The position numbers and the translations under genes were made by a program. Positions 9,085-18,170 of a DNA stretch of 64,000 bases are shown one piece after another. Source of the stretch: Jiulongibacter sp966250325. GTDB taxonomy: Bacteria > Bacteroidota > Bacteroidia > Cytophagales > Spirosomataceae. The notes below the pieces were generated by a model. That model was not told the DNA's origin, made no database searches, and worked only from the letters and a program-made list of their open reading frames with translations. Numbering within the stretch: position 1 is the stretch's first letter; each line of letters starts with the position of its first letter. The stretch covers positions 1 through 64,000 of the forward strand of contig CBINGY010000015.1 in NCBI GenBank assembly GCA_966250325.1, given 5' to 3'.

Positions 9085-9369
9085 ATGATATCATTAATAG
9101 CCACTATCACGGCCAAAGCAGACAAAATTGAAGAGTTGAAAGCAGAATTACTGAAACTCGTGGAACTTACTACTCAGGAGCCCGGCTGTATTCAGTACAT
9201 TTTGCATCAGGAAATAGAAAACCCGCAGATTTTCCGGTTTTATGAGCAGTTTAAAGATAAGGAAGCCTTTGACTTTCATAGTAACCAGCCCTATATCAAA
9301 AACAACGCGGCTCGTGTGGCTCTTATGGAGAAGCCTGGGGTGCTCACTTTTTTGACCAAACTGGCATAG
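9085..9369 (+). CDS. Antibiotic biosynthesis monooxygenase (ABM) family protein
   Basis: The 94-residue protein has the ferredoxin-like dimeric alpha+beta barrel pattern of ABM/YgiN quinol monooxygenases: ISLIATITAKADKIEELKAEL at the start, EPGCIQYILHQE, and FRFYEQFKDKEAFDFH. Members act as cofactor-free quinone or aromatic monooxygenases or as stress-response proteins; the exact role is not determinable. It stands alone between two terminators. Confidence 0.85.
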   Translation: MISLIATITAKADKIEELKAELLKLVELTTQEPGCIQYILHQEIENPQIFRFYEQFKDKEAFDFHSNQPYIKNNAARVALMEKPGVLTFLTKLA

Positions 9370-9405
9370 AAAAAGCCCCTCCCGAAAACTCAGAAGGGGC
9401 TTTTA
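9370..9405. terminator. Bidirectional terminator
   Basis: A 10-bp stem (9371-9380 with 9395-9404) flanked by A and T tracts lies between the convergent ABM and Ser/Arg-tail genes. Confidence 0.85.
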
Positions 9406-9422
9406 GCCTATATATCTAAACC

Positions 9423-10463
9423 CTAGTTTCTACTACTTCTGCTGCTTCCTGATGAGGATCGGCTGCTGCTGTTGCTTCCTGAAGAAGACCTGCTGCTGCT
9501 TCCGGAGGAACTTCTGCTTGCTGAACTGCTTCTGCTTGAAGAAGTAGAGCCCACGCTGGAAGAAGACCTACTGCTTCTGCTTGAAGAAGAAGACCCTACC
9601 GCTGAGGATGATCTGCTACCCGAATTACCGCCCACCCGCGATGATGACGGTGAGCCGCTTCTCGAAGAGGGAGAAGATGATCTTACCGAGGAATCATCGC
9701 TGTTTCTGGGAGAGTAAGTTCTGCCTGAGGCTGCAGGTGAGGAGCTTCTGCCCGATGGGCTACTGCTGCTGCCAGACTCATAGCTTCTGCGGGTGGCGTT
9801 TCCTGAAGGAGCCGTGCTGGTGCTTCTTCTGCTGGAGTTATCCACGCGGTTTGCCGGGTCTGTGCGATCTCTGCGAATCACATTGTCATCGCTTCTGCCG
9901 TCGTATCGGGTTCTGCCGGGAGCATTGCCATTGTTATGGTTGTATCCTTTATGGATGTGATTGTGCACATACACATTATGAACCGGCACGTAGTATCTGG
10001 GCACATAACCGTATCTCCAGCTACCCCAGCCCAGGCGGTCATAGCGGTAAAAATCCCAGCCGTTGGCATACCACCTGTTATACCAGAATGGGTACGAGTT
10101 AAAGCCTATATAGACGTTACCAAACCCATAGAAGCGGCGGTCGTAGTCATAAAGTTCTATACCGACACGGCGGTTAAGCCACACCACATCATCCCAGATA
10201 TCGTTTTGCTCCCAGCGGTCATAATTGCCATCGGCCATGTAGGCATATTCCTTTTCCTCTATTCTTTCCAGCTTTTTATACAGGCGGTTGGCTTCCCAGT
10301 TGGTCAGTAGCCCGCTTCTTTCGCCATCAGAGATTCTCAGGCGTACATCCCAGTGCCAGTCGAAATCCTCGTCGTAGAAGTGCCTGTCATCGTAATATCT
10401 TTGAGCGGTAGCGGCAGACACCCCCACTACCATCATAACCAGGATTGCAATTAGCCGTTTCAT
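9423..10463 (-). CDS. Secreted protein with aromatic-rich core and long Ser/Arg tail
   Basis: The ATG at 10463 gives a signal peptide ending ATAQ and a 346-residue protein; an upstream frame to 10547 lacks signal character. After the signal comes a charged segment (ISDGERSGLLTNWEANRLYK) resembling calcium-free helix-hairpin repeats of Bacteroidota envelope proteins, then a Tyr/Trp/Gly-rich stretch (residues about 105-180), a His/Asn-rich stretch, and finally about 137 residues made almost only of Ser, Arg, Gly and Pro in repeats such as SSSRSSSGS. The DNA of the tail is a degenerate repeat that could vary by slippage. Function unknown; location outside the cytoplasm is likely. Confidence 0.75.
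   Translation of the reverse strand: MKRLIAILVMMVVGVSAATAQRYYDDRHFYDEDFDWHWDVRLRISDGERSGLLTNWEANRLYKKLERIEEKEYAYMADGNYDRWEQNDIWDDVVWLNRRVGIELYDYDRRFYGFGNVYIGFNSYPFWYNRWYANGWDFYRYDRLGWGSWRYGYVPRYYVPVHNVYVHNHIHKGYNHNNGNAPGRTRYDGRSDDNVIRRDRTDPANRVDNSSRRSTSTAPSGNATRRSYESGSSSSPSGRSSSPAASGRTYSPRNSDDSSVRSSSPSSRSGSPSSSRVGGNSGSRSSSAVGSSSSSRSSRSSSSVGSTSSSRSSSASRSSSGSSSRSSSGSNSSSRSSSGSSRSSRN
9426..9836 (-). repeat. Degenerate Ser/Arg codon repeat
   Basis: The 3' part of the gene is built from short imperfect repeats of AGC/TCT/AGA/CGA-type codons encoding runs such as SSSRSSSG. The array is low in complexity but codon choice is mixed, so the repeat is kept at protein level rather than as perfect DNA copies. 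Confidence 0.7.
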
Positions 10464-10563
10464 AGTCGTAAATTTTAATCGTTTGGTGTTTAGATGCAGA
10501 AAGTTGGGCGTGGGTTGTTTACGAGTTGTTAATAATGGATTATCCACCGAAAGTTTTGTATTT

Positions 10564-10691
10564 GGGCGTGCCCCGTATCACACACAGCAGACCAGCCGCA
10601 CCGGGTCGGGCTTTCGCTACTCGCCCCATAGCAGTACACAGTCCCAGGCTGCTATGTGGCTCAAACAGGCCGCTCTATCCCTCACGCAGAG
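10564..10691. repeat. REP-like palindromic element of Bacteroidota
   Basis: The element opens with GGGCGTGCCCC, has an inner GGGTCGGGCTTTCGCTAC block, a perfect 8-bp inverted repeat (10627-10634 with 10649-10656), and closes with CGCTCTATCCCTCACGCAGA. The ends share an inverted GCGTG. From general knowledge, elements with the same start (GGGCGTGCCC), centre (GGGTCGGGCT) and end (CCCTCACGCA) are scattered through many Bacteroidota genomes between genes. Its right end overlaps the last codons and the stop of the ATPase gene. No mobilising transposase is present in the window. Confidence 0.7.
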
Positions 10692-11893
10692 AAAGACAGA
10701 AGAAATTGAGAGGAAGAAATAATATTCACCTGGATATCATCAAAGATTAAAGATTCTGCTTGATTTAAGGTTACTATATAACCCTGTTTCAACTTAAAAA
10801 AGCGAAGAGCCTCTATCAAGCCATTGATCTCTCTTTCTTTATTGTCAGGGTTTAGAAACTGACACGCCTGGTAGGCCCCCGTCACCACTTCTTTTTCACG
10901 AACGACAAAATCACATTCGCCCTTTTCCTGGAAATAATAAATGGATTCATACCTTTTCCTAAGAGCCAGAAAGATCATGTTTTCAAATAATCTGCCCGAA
11001 TCTTCAGAGAAACTCAAGGAGTTAGCCCGGGCAAATGCGGTGTCTATACAATATACCTTTTTAAGATTTCTGGTTTGAACTTTTATTGACCAGCTAAACT
11101 TTGGTATCGAAAATAAAAGGTACGAATCGTGAAACCAATCCACAAAATTTGCAACCGTATTGGCAGATCCTATCCCAAAATTGGCAGCTATCTTATTCAG
11201 GGAATAGGTTTTTCCTACATTAGAAATCAGGAAAATTGCCACGTCCATCAATTCCTTGACGTTACGTATTCCATACCTTATGGCCACATCCCGATAAACA
11301 ATATCTCTAAGTAGGTTTTGTAAAATTTCCTCTTTCCCGGTTTTCAAAAATTCAGGAAAACCGCCCGATTTCAAATAATAGTTTACAGACTCATCATTGG
11401 TAGTCAAGCCCTTAAATAAACAAAACTCTGAAAACGAGAATGGGAAAAGCTCATTTTTGAGATAACGACCCGTTAGCCGGGTTCCAAGTTCGCGGCTTAG
11501 GAGCGAGGCGTTTGATCCGGTTAGCAATACAGACTTCCTTCGGTCGTGAAGACTACGTACAAATACTTCCCAATTGGGAATATTCTGGATTTCATCGAAA
11601 AAATAGAATTCAATTTCATCACCCAAAATTTCATCAATTTTTATGAGATCAGAAAGTTCAATTCCAAATAGGCGAGGATCTTCAAAATTGATAAAAATAT
11701 GTGTGCCCGTCACTTTTGCCAATATTTGTTTCATTACAGTGCTTTTTCCGGCCCGCCGTATTCCTGTGATGACTTGAATGAAAGAGCTGTTTGGCAAAAT
11801 ATCGGTTAGAAAATTCCTTATCTGGCCTAGCTCATTATTTTGAAAATCTTGCTTCTGATAGGCAAGGGCGGTTTTTAATTCCTCTTTCAGCAT
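10682..11893 (-). CDS. DUF4143-type AAA ATPase
   Basis: The ATG at 11893 gives a 403-residue protein (the frame continues to 11953 without conservation). A Walker A motif GIRRAGKST lies near residue 44, a Walker B-like FYFFDEIQNIPNWE near residue 95, and LLTGSNASLLSRELGTRLTGR is the sensor segment of the family. The C-terminal half is the DUF4143 domain, ending in a nuclease-like fold with GECDFVV. Such proteins are abundant in Bacteroidota and archaea, often mobile and of unsettled function. The final residues and the stop codon are supplied by the adjacent REP-like element, so the original C-terminus may have been replaced. Confidence 0.9.
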   Translation of the reverse strand: MLKEELKTALAYQKQDFQNNELGQIRNFLTDILPNSSFIQVITGIRRAGKSTVMKQILAKVTGTHIFINFEDPRLFGIELSDLIKIDEILGDEIEFYFFDEIQNIPNWEVFVRSLHDRRKSVLLTGSNASLLSRELGTRLTGRYLKNELFPFSFSEFCLFKGLTTNDESVNYYLKSGGFPEFLKTGKEEILQNLLRDIVYRDVAIRYGIRNVKELMDVAIFLISNVGKTYSLNKIAANFGIGSANTVANFVDWFHDSYLLFSIPKFSWSIKVQTRNLKKVYCIDTAFARANSLSFSEDSGRLFENMIFLALRKRYESIYYFQEKGECDFVVREKEVVTGAYQACQFLNPDNKEREINGLIEALRFFKLKQGYIVTLNQAESLIFDDIQVNIISSSQFLLSFSA

Positions 11894-11980
11894 AGGCGTA
11901 TTTATATAATATAAATATATGAAATTATATTTTACAAATATACAAAACGGCAAACTACTTATTATAAGTGTATTATATGC

Positions 11981-14146
11981 CTACCTCCTCTCCACCAAAA
12001 ACCAGGAATACCCATTGGCTGGTAGTTTTACCTTAAGGGTGGCGGAGTAATTGCGGTTAACTGAAATCTGCTGTTTTGTGTTTCCTTTTTCGGTGAAAGT
12101 GGCTTTTTCTGAGATGCCTGTATAGTAAAGTGGCACGGCGATTTCCCGCACTATGGGCACATCTGTCGGGTTAAAGAGCATCAGCAGGCCTTGCTGAGGA
12201 AGGGTGGGATTCACATGCAGAAAACCATCCCAGTCGCGGCCATCTGCCCGCCGTAGCTGAATGAGGTCGGCGTTCAGAATTTCACGGTGATTTTTGTACC
12301 AGTTCACCACTTCTTCCACGGCTTTGCGTGTTTCTTCGGTGTCATAAAGCCGCGGGCCCCGGTAGCAGGCCTGCACACCGGCACCGTAATACTGGATCAT
12401 GAGCTGCCGGTAATCCTCCAGGTGTTCAGAAAGTGGCTCCAGAATGGCTTCAGGCCCTCCGCCCTGGTAACGGGTGAGCGGCACAAATCCCCAGCCCATA
12501 GCCGGAGTTTTTTCCTGAAAGCCGTCATGGATATTCTGGCGGTTCAGAATTTTTTGCTGCTCCCGGGAGAGTGAAAAGTTTACCTCGCGGTAGCCCAGGG
12601 CTATTTTGTGAGTGCCATCCAGAAAATACCAATCCGGGGCATTGATATAAACCCCACGTTCACTTAGCCAACGGTACAGGTCTTTTTGAATTTCCATCTG
12701 CTGCCACTGGCTATCGTGGAGGTCGCGGTGGCCGGGATGTACCGTGGAAGCACATACATCGCCGGGGTAGGGCCCGTCATTTTCCCAGATATCAAAGCCC
12801 GTGAAGGCAAAAAAGTTTTTGATTTTCTCGCGGTAGGCCAGCCCCCAGCGGCTGCCGAAGCAGGGAGCATTCCCAAAAAATGCACCGCCAGGTTTTCCTG
12901 TTTTGGGGTCGATCACATCATCTTCATCACTGATTCGCCTTGAACTGAAGAGCGAGTAACCGCCCAGCATAATTCCTTTGCTGTGAGCATATTCTGCCAG
13001 TTTTTTCCAGCGGCTCAGATTTGCGAGCGTGGTGTCTTCCATATTGAGGTGACTGCCAAAACTGAGAATTACGGCTTCGTAGCCAGTGGCCTGGCATTGG
13101 TCAATTGCCGTAGTAACCTCCGCATCATTTTTACTTACCAGATGCATGAAAATGGGATTCTGGAGCGTCCATGGAGCTACAGTGCGGTACATTTTACGAA
13201 TCATGAGTCCGCGTCTCTGGCGATCATAGCTGTCCATGAGCAGCTCATGCGTTCGTACCGACTTCAGAGATTCGCCGGGTTTAAGATCAATATTCGGTGC
13301 TTTTTCAGGATAGATTTCAAGCAAACAGGGGGTCTGATAATTGTAATTCACCTGTGAAGTGTAGCTGGAGTCGGTTTTCCAGTGGGTGGTTTGGTCGCTC
13401 AGGTCATACCGCATGGCGTTGTTGAAAGCGTAATTGGTTTCTACATAGAGCCCGTGTTGCTTTTTCATTTCTTCGGGGCTGCCCACCACAGCAGATTCCT
13501 CCTCTACCAGTCCCAGAATTTCATTGACCATCCGATCTATGCGAAACGTATGGGCAGCGTTGTTTTTGATTTCCAGCCATTTGACCAGCAACGGAATACC
13601 TTCATAAATTTCATAATGAACATCCACCGTAAGACCCGAAAATACAGGTTCGTCAGAAATAAAACGAAACACCAGATCTTTTCCTTTGACCGGATTAACT
13701 TCAGGATGCCAGGCTCTGGCCTTCCAGTTCACAAATTGTTTTAACTCTTTTATTTCAAAGGATTTGTACTTAAAATCAGCTTCCCCGGCTCGTAAACCAG
13801 GAATCCACTCCGGTTTAAAATAGGCCATTTCCGTTTGACCGTTCAGCCCACCAATGTTGTATTCTTGCCCATTGATGCTCAGGCGTGCTTCGGGTTTTAT
13901 GGCCCGTATGAGCTGCTGCCCGTTACTCAGGTTTTGAAAATCGAAACAGGCGAGATTGGGAGCGAGAATAAACCGACGTTTCAGCAGCCCGTTGTTTATT
14001 TCCAGAATTTCTGCATTTTGAATTATTTCAACAGGTTTTTCATAGGAATTGACCAGCCAGTCGGTTTTTTGATCATACTCCTGCTGGGCAAAACAGAAAT
14101 ACAGCGAGCCAAGGGTGAAAATGAAAGAAAGAAAAGAAGATTTCAT
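11981..14146 (-). CDS. Secreted GH-D-like glycoside hydrolase (alpha-galactosidase-like)
   Basis: The 721-residue protein has a signal peptide ending CFAQ, an N-terminal beta-sandwich with GLLKRRFILAPN, a central barrel and a C-terminal beta domain, the layout of GH36/GH27-type (clan GH-D) enzymes. The barrel contains FDIWENDGPYPGDVC near residue 452, where an aspartate nucleophile would be expected, and GRDWDGFLHVNP near the end. The exact family is uncertain and the Asp assignment is by motif position only. It is monocistronic, with a -33/-7 promoter overlapping the end of the upstream permease gene. Likely role: removal of alpha-linked sugars from polysaccharide fragments in the periplasm. 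Confidence 0.7.
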   Translation of the reverse strand: MKSSFLSFIFTLGSLYFCFAQQEYDQKTDWLVNSYEKPVEIIQNAEILEINNGLLKRRFILAPNLACFDFQNLSNGQQLIRAIKPEARLSINGQEYNIGGLNGQTEMAYFKPEWIPGLRAGEADFKYKSFEIKELKQFVNWKARAWHPEVNPVKGKDLVFRFISDEPVFSGLTVDVHYEIYEGIPLLVKWLEIKNNAAHTFRIDRMVNEILGLVEEESAVVGSPEEMKKQHGLYVETNYAFNNAMRYDLSDQTTHWKTDSSYTSQVNYNYQTPCLLEIYPEKAPNIDLKPGESLKSVRTHELLMDSYDRQRRGLMIRKMYRTVAPWTLQNPIFMHLVSKNDAEVTTAIDQCQATGYEAVILSFGSHLNMEDTTLANLSRWKKLAEYAHSKGIMLGGYSLFSSRRISDEDDVIDPKTGKPGGAFFGNAPCFGSRWGLAYREKIKNFFAFTGFDIWENDGPYPGDVCASTVHPGHRDLHDSQWQQMEIQKDLYRWLSERGVYINAPDWYFLDGTHKIALGYREVNFSLSREQQKILNRQNIHDGFQEKTPAMGWGFVPLTRYQGGGPEAILEPLSEHLEDYRQLMIQYYGAGVQACYRGPRLYDTEETRKAVEEVVNWYKNHREILNADLIQLRRADGRDWDGFLHVNPTLPQQGLLMLFNPTDVPIVREIAVPLYYTGISEKATFTEKGNTKQQISVNRNYSATLKVKLPANGYSWFLVERR

Positions 14147-14175
14147 ATGGAGCCGGGGTAAATGAAGGGTTTTGG

Positions 14176-14204
14176 CGAAGATACAAATTCCCGCTATTTC
14201 CCAA
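14176..14204 (-). promoter_or_regulatory. Promoter of the GH-D-like gene
   Basis: On the minus strand a TTG (14202-14204) is followed after 18 bases by TATCTTCG (14176-14183), close to the Bacteroidota TTG-N19-TAnnTTTG consensus. It overlaps the stop codon of the upstream EamA permease gene. Confidence 0.6.
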
Positions 14205-15075
14205 TCATAAGAACACCTGCAAGAACCAACAGAGAGCCGAAGAGTTCCTGAATAGAAAGGGTTTCGCCCAGGAATAAATAGGCCAGGGCGATGGTAGAAA
14301 CCGGCCCGATACTGGCCACAATAGAGGCCCGGCCCGCTCCCAGCAGTCTGATTCCCTCCATAACCAGAAAAGTAGGTATCAGAGTACTTATAACAGCCAG
14401 TGCGATGCCATACAGATGTACGCCCACAGGCAGATTGCTAAGCTCCACATTTGATACCGCTGCAAAATGAATGAGCACATAGAGAGAAGAGAGAATAAGG
14501 CTGATGCTGTTGAAATTGACCGAGCCATATTTTTTAATCATTTCACCACCAAAAACCAGATATAGAGCGTAAGTTATGGCTGAAATCAGAATGAGAGTGC
14601 CTCCTTTGAGGAAATCGGGTGCCTCAAAAATGCGGGGCTCGGCTGCAATCACCGCAATACCCAGGTAAGTAATCAGCAATGCGGCCATTGCACGTTTGCC
14701 GATCTTTTTGCCCAGAAAAATGCGGGAGAAGAGCACCACAAGGGTTGGATAAATAAAAAGAATGATTCGCTCCAGTCCGGCCGAAATGTACTGCAAACCC
14801 CGGAAATCAAACCAGCTGGCCAGGTAGTAACCCAGCATAGAGAGCAGGGCGATCCAGCCCCAGTCTATGGGTTTGATGGACTGCAGATGACCTTTTTGGT
14901 ATCTCCAAAATGCTATACCAACAAAGAATGGCAGGGCGTATGCAAACCGAAGAGTTAGCAAGGTGATATCGTCAACTGCAAAGGAGGCGTATGCCAGTTT
15001 AACAAAAATGGCTTTGGCCGAAAAGCAGATGGCTCCCAATGCCACAAAGAATACACCTTTTTGCGTTTGATTCAT
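14194..15075 (-). CDS. EamA/DMT family permease
   Basis: The 293-residue protein has ten predicted membrane helices arranged as two EamA repeats (about residues 7-140 and 155-290), the drug/metabolite transporter fold. Examples are GVFFVALGAICFSAKAIFVK at the start and ILISAITYALYLVFGGEM at the second repeat. Members export or import amino acids, nucleotides or drugs; specificity cannot be read here. It is transcribed alone, with 200 bases of featureless spacer before the divergent cytochrome-dehydrogenase gene. Confidence 0.9.
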   Translation of the reverse strand: MNQTQKGVFFVALGAICFSAKAIFVKLAYASFAVDDITLLTLRFAYALPFFVGIAFWRYQKGHLQSIKPIDWGWIALLSMLGYYLASWFDFRGLQYISAGLERIILFIYPTLVVLFSRIFLGKKIGKRAMAALLITYLGIAVIAAEPRIFEAPDFLKGGTLILISAITYALYLVFGGEMIKKYGSVNFNSISLILSSLYVLIHFAAVSNVELSNLPVGVHLYGIALAVISTLIPTFLVMEGIRLLGAGRASIVASIGPVSTIALAYLFLGETLSIQELFGSLLVLAGVLMIGK

Positions 15076-15279
15076 TCCTTCTGAAAGAATGCAATAAATG
15101 TCATCATTTTTGAGATGTGTTTTTGGTTCAGAGCGTTAATTGAGCCAATTTGACCAATCCTTTGACGTGAATCACTATTTTATTACCTGAGCAAAGCCCA
15201 TTCATTTCTATTTGCCCTATGATGGCCAATACCGGTTAAATAGGCATATTTGGGTTTTGAAGCAGTGAACCCTTCTCCT

Positions 15280-16947
15280 ATGAAACGAATCTTTGCAGCA
15301 CTTTTGCTGCTCTGTGTAATTCAGTTTTCCCAGGCCCAGAAACCGGTAGTAATTGGGAAAACCGGCAAAAGAGGTCAGATTCTTTTTGAGCAAAACTGCG
15401 GCAGCTGTCATAATTTTCTTCAGGATGGGATTGGCCCGCAGTTGGGAGGTCTGGCTGCAATTTCAGACAAAGCGTATGTACCTGGGATGATTCGGAATGC
15501 TCAGGCCATGATAGATGCGGGGAATCCGAGAAGTGTCAGGTTTTACAAGAAATTTGGGACCGTAATGCCTTCCTTTAGTCATTTGGCAGATATGGAGATT
15601 GATGCTCTGGTTTCATTTATACTTGACCAGCCGGAACCGCCTAAAATTTCATCGAAACTTGGTGCAGCCATTGAAGATCCAATTCCGCAGAAAATTCAGT
15701 CTTCGGGTCTGGTGCTTAATCTGGAGCCGGTGCTTCAGTTTCCGTTTACCAATGACCGGGAGCCACGTACACGTATTACCAAGCTGGGGCAACACCCTTT
15801 GACCGGTGAAAAAATGGTGCTGGATCTGCAAGGGCCGCTGTATCGGATTACCAGCGAAAACAAGCCGGAGGTTTACCTGGATCTGAAAAAAGAGTTTAAG
15901 AATTTCATCAACACGCCGGGACTAGCCACTGGGTTCGGAAGTTTTGCGTTTCATCCGCAGTTTGAGCAAAACGGGCTTTTCTACACCAGCCATACCGAGC
16001 CGGCAGGTACCAAACCGGCAGATTTTGCCTACGCAGACAGCATACCGGTAAAACTGCAGTGGGTGCTGGAGGAGTGGAAGACCAATGAGTTCGCGGGAAA
16101 GGAATTTAAAGGCATTTCAAGGGAGCTGTTTCGGATAGACGTGGTAACCCAGATTCACGGCATGCAGGAGATCATGTTTAATCCGTATGCAAAGCCGGGA
16201 GAGGAAGATTTCGGTTTATTGTATGTGGGTATAGGCGATGGTGGAGCTGTGGAGCAGGGATATGATTTTATTCCCAGAGGAAAAACACAGGCCTGGGGGA
16301 AGGTATTGCGGATAGACCCAATGGGCAGGAACAGCAAAAATGGTCAATATGGAATTCCGGGTAGTAATCCGTTTGTAAAAGAACCGGATGCAGTAGGGGA
16401 GATCTACTGCATGGGTTTCCGGAATCCCAACCGGCTTTACTGGCTATCTGATGGGCGTATGCTGGTTAGTAATATTGGTCAACGGCAGCTGGAATCACTT
16501 TATCAGGTGTTTCCTGGGAGTGATTCGGGCTGGCCAGATCGGGAAGGAACGTTTCAGGTAGAAGCCCGCGGAGACATCAATTTCGTGTATGCTTTGCCTC
16601 AGGATGATCACGGATACAATTATCCGATCGCTCAATATGACCACGATGAGGGCAATGCCATCATGGGAGGTTTTGAATATCTGGGAGAGGAGATTGAGGA
16701 GCTGAAAGGCAAGTATGTGTTCGGAGAAATTGTGAAAGGGAGGCTTTTTTTCATAGACATTGACCAGATTGAAGCCGGTAAACCCATGGAAATCAAGGAG
16801 TGGTTTGTGAAACTCAACGGCAGACAGGTGAATCTTTCAGATCTCACCAAAACCAGTAAGGTAGATTTGCGTATGGGAGAAGATAAAGCGGGGAATGTTT
16901 ACCTCATGACCAAGCCGGATGGGATGATGTATCGGGTGACGCCGTAA
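15280..16947 (+). CDS. Cytochrome c / PQQ-type sugar dehydrogenase fusion
   Basis: The ATG at 15280 gives a signal peptide ending FSQAQ and a 555-residue protein. The N-terminal cytochrome c domain has a CGSCH haem site (Cys40, Cys43, His44) and a candidate distal ligand Met96 in VMPSF. The rest is a beta-propeller of the glucose/sorbosone dehydrogenase family, with IHGMQEIMFNP, LYVGIGDGG, GKVLRIDP and GFRNPNRLYW. The expected activity is periplasmic PQQ-dependent oxidation of an aldose, passing electrons through the fused haem to the respiratory chain. No PQQ synthesis genes are present in the window. Confidence 0.9.
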   Translation: MKRIFAALLLLCVIQFSQAQKPVVIGKTGKRGQILFEQNCGSCHNFLQDGIGPQLGGLAAISDKAYVPGMIRNAQAMIDAGNPRSVRFYKKFGTVMPSFSHLADMEIDALVSFILDQPEPPKISSKLGAAIEDPIPQKIQSSGLVLNLEPVLQFPFTNDREPRTRITKLGQHPLTGEKMVLDLQGPLYRITSENKPEVYLDLKKEFKNFINTPGLATGFGSFAFHPQFEQNGLFYTSHTEPAGTKPADFAYADSIPVKLQWVLEEWKTNEFAGKEFKGISRELFRIDVVTQIHGMQEIMFNPYAKPGEEDFGLLYVGIGDGGAVEQGYDFIPRGKTQAWGKVLRIDPMGRNSKNGQYGIPGSNPFVKEPDAVGEIYCMGFRNPNRLYWLSDGRMLVSNIGQRQLESLYQVFPGSDSGWPDREGTFQVEARGDINFVYALPQDDHGYNYPIAQYDHDEGNAIMGGFEYLGEEIEELKGKYVFGEIVKGRLFFIDIDQIEAGKPMEIKEWFVKLNGRQVNLSDLTKTSKVDLRMGEDKAGNVYLMTKPDGMMYRVTP

Positions 16948-16994
16948 CCTTGATTAAACGTTAAGAGCTCAAAGAAGACGCAGAGTTAACAAAG

Positions 16995-17024
16995 AAAAGG
17001 CCCGGGATTTATTCCGGGCCTTTT
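16995..17024. terminator. Bidirectional terminator
   Basis: A GC-rich stem (16995-17007 with 17013-17024) with flanking A and T runs separates the convergent dehydrogenase and asd genes. Confidence 0.85.
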
Positions 17025-17043
17025 GATATAACTTGCAAAACCT

Positions 17044-18036
17044 TTAGATCAATCCTTTACCCAACAAATACTCAGCGATCTGCACGGCATTGGTAGCGGC
17101 ACCTTTGCGGAGGTTATCGGCTACACACCAGAGATTGAGGGTATTGGGTTGAGACTCATCGCGGCGGATACGGCCCACAAAAACTTCGTCTTTGCCATGA
17201 GCATTCACCGGCATGGGGTACACATTATTGGCGGGATCATCCTGAACCACCACACCAGGCATGGAAGCAATAAGCTCACGCACGGTTGCGAGGTCAAAAT
17301 CATTTTCAAATTCAATGTTTACCGCCTCTGAGTGACCTCCGATGGTAGGTATACGTACAGTAGTTGCCGTTACCTTAATACTGTCATCGCCCATGATCTT
17401 GTTGGTCTCTTTGATCATTTTCATTTCCTCTTTGGTGTATCCGTTTTCCTGGAACACGTCAATATGAGGAAGTACGTTGAGGTCAATTTTATGAGGATAA
17501 ACCTTGGCAACGCTTTCATCGCCGTTTCTTTCTGCAAATAGCTGATCTACAGCGGCTTTACCCGTGCCGGTTACCGACTGATAGGTGGAAACCACCACGC
17601 GTTTGATTTTGTATTTATCGTGCAGCGGCTTCAGCACCACCACCATTTGAATAGTGGAGCAGTTGGGGTTGGCAATGATTTTGTCATCTGCCGTAAGCAC
17701 ATCTGCGTTAACTTCAGGCACCACGAGTTTTTTGGTGGGGTCCATACGCCAGGCAGAGGAGTTATCAATGACAGTGATGCCGGCTTCGGCAAATTTGGGA
17801 GCCACAGCCAGGGACGTGCTTCCGCCAGCTGAGAATACGGCCACATCGGGTTTCATAGAAATAGCCTCTTCATAGCCCACCACGGTGTATTCTTTTCCCT
17901 TAAAGCTTACTTTTTTGCCCACAGAGCGTTCTGAGGCTACAGGAATAATTTCTGTTACCGGGAAATTTCTTTCATCCAGTACTTTGAGGATTTCGCCACC
18001 GACCAGCCCGGTAGCACCTACTACTGCAACTTTCAT
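17044..18036 (-). CDS. asd: Aspartate-semialdehyde dehydrogenase
   Basis: The ATG at 18036 gives a 330-residue enzyme starting with the Rossmann motif VAVVGATGLVGGEIL. The catalytic cysteine lies in NPNCSTIQM, and VSTYQSVTGTGKAA and GRIRRDES (substrate-binding arginines) are present. It reduces aspartyl phosphate to aspartate semialdehyde, the second step of Lys, Met and Thr synthesis; lysC for the first step is at 27.5 kb. A -7 box at 18171-18178 implies a leader of about 130 bases. Confidence 0.97.
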   Translation of the reverse strand: MKVAVVGATGLVGGEILKVLDERNFPVTEIIPVASERSVGKKVSFKGKEYTVVGYEEAISMKPDVAVFSAGGSTSLAVAPKFAEAGITVIDNSSAWRMDPTKKLVVPEVNADVLTADDKIIANPNCSTIQMVVVLKPLHDKYKIKRVVVSTYQSVTGTGKAAVDQLFAERNGDESVAKVYPHKIDLNVLPHIDVFQENGYTKEEMKMIKETNKIMGDDSIKVTATTVRIPTIGGHSEAVNIEFENDFDLATVRELIASMPGVVVQDDPANNVYPMPVNAHGKDEVFVGRIRRDESQPNTLNLWCVADNLRKGAATNAVQIAEYLLGKGLI

Positions 18037-18170
18037 GATTTTTTTGTTGTAAAATGCCCCCCGACCCATGGCAGAGCGTGTCTATTTTACAATAAAGAGA
18101 GAGGTCTATTCTCTTTTCCTGTTTTACGGGTGACCCGCTAACGGAGTTACACCTAAACTGTTACGGGCTG

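Noticed and set aside
9472..9717. Leu/Glu-rich frame on the plus strand
   Set aside because: It is the antisense shadow of the Ser/Arg repeat; the composition follows from the repeat and there is no start signal.
9426..9836. CRISPR array or tandem repeat
   Set aside because: The repeats are coding, imperfect and without unique spacers.
10483..10750. Two short plus-strand frames over the REP-like element
   Set aside because: They lie across a palindromic repeat and an opposite gene, with no homology that I recognise.
10682..11893. Defence function of the DUF4143 ATPase
   Set aside because: These ATPases are common and no defence partner is present; the claim would be a guess.
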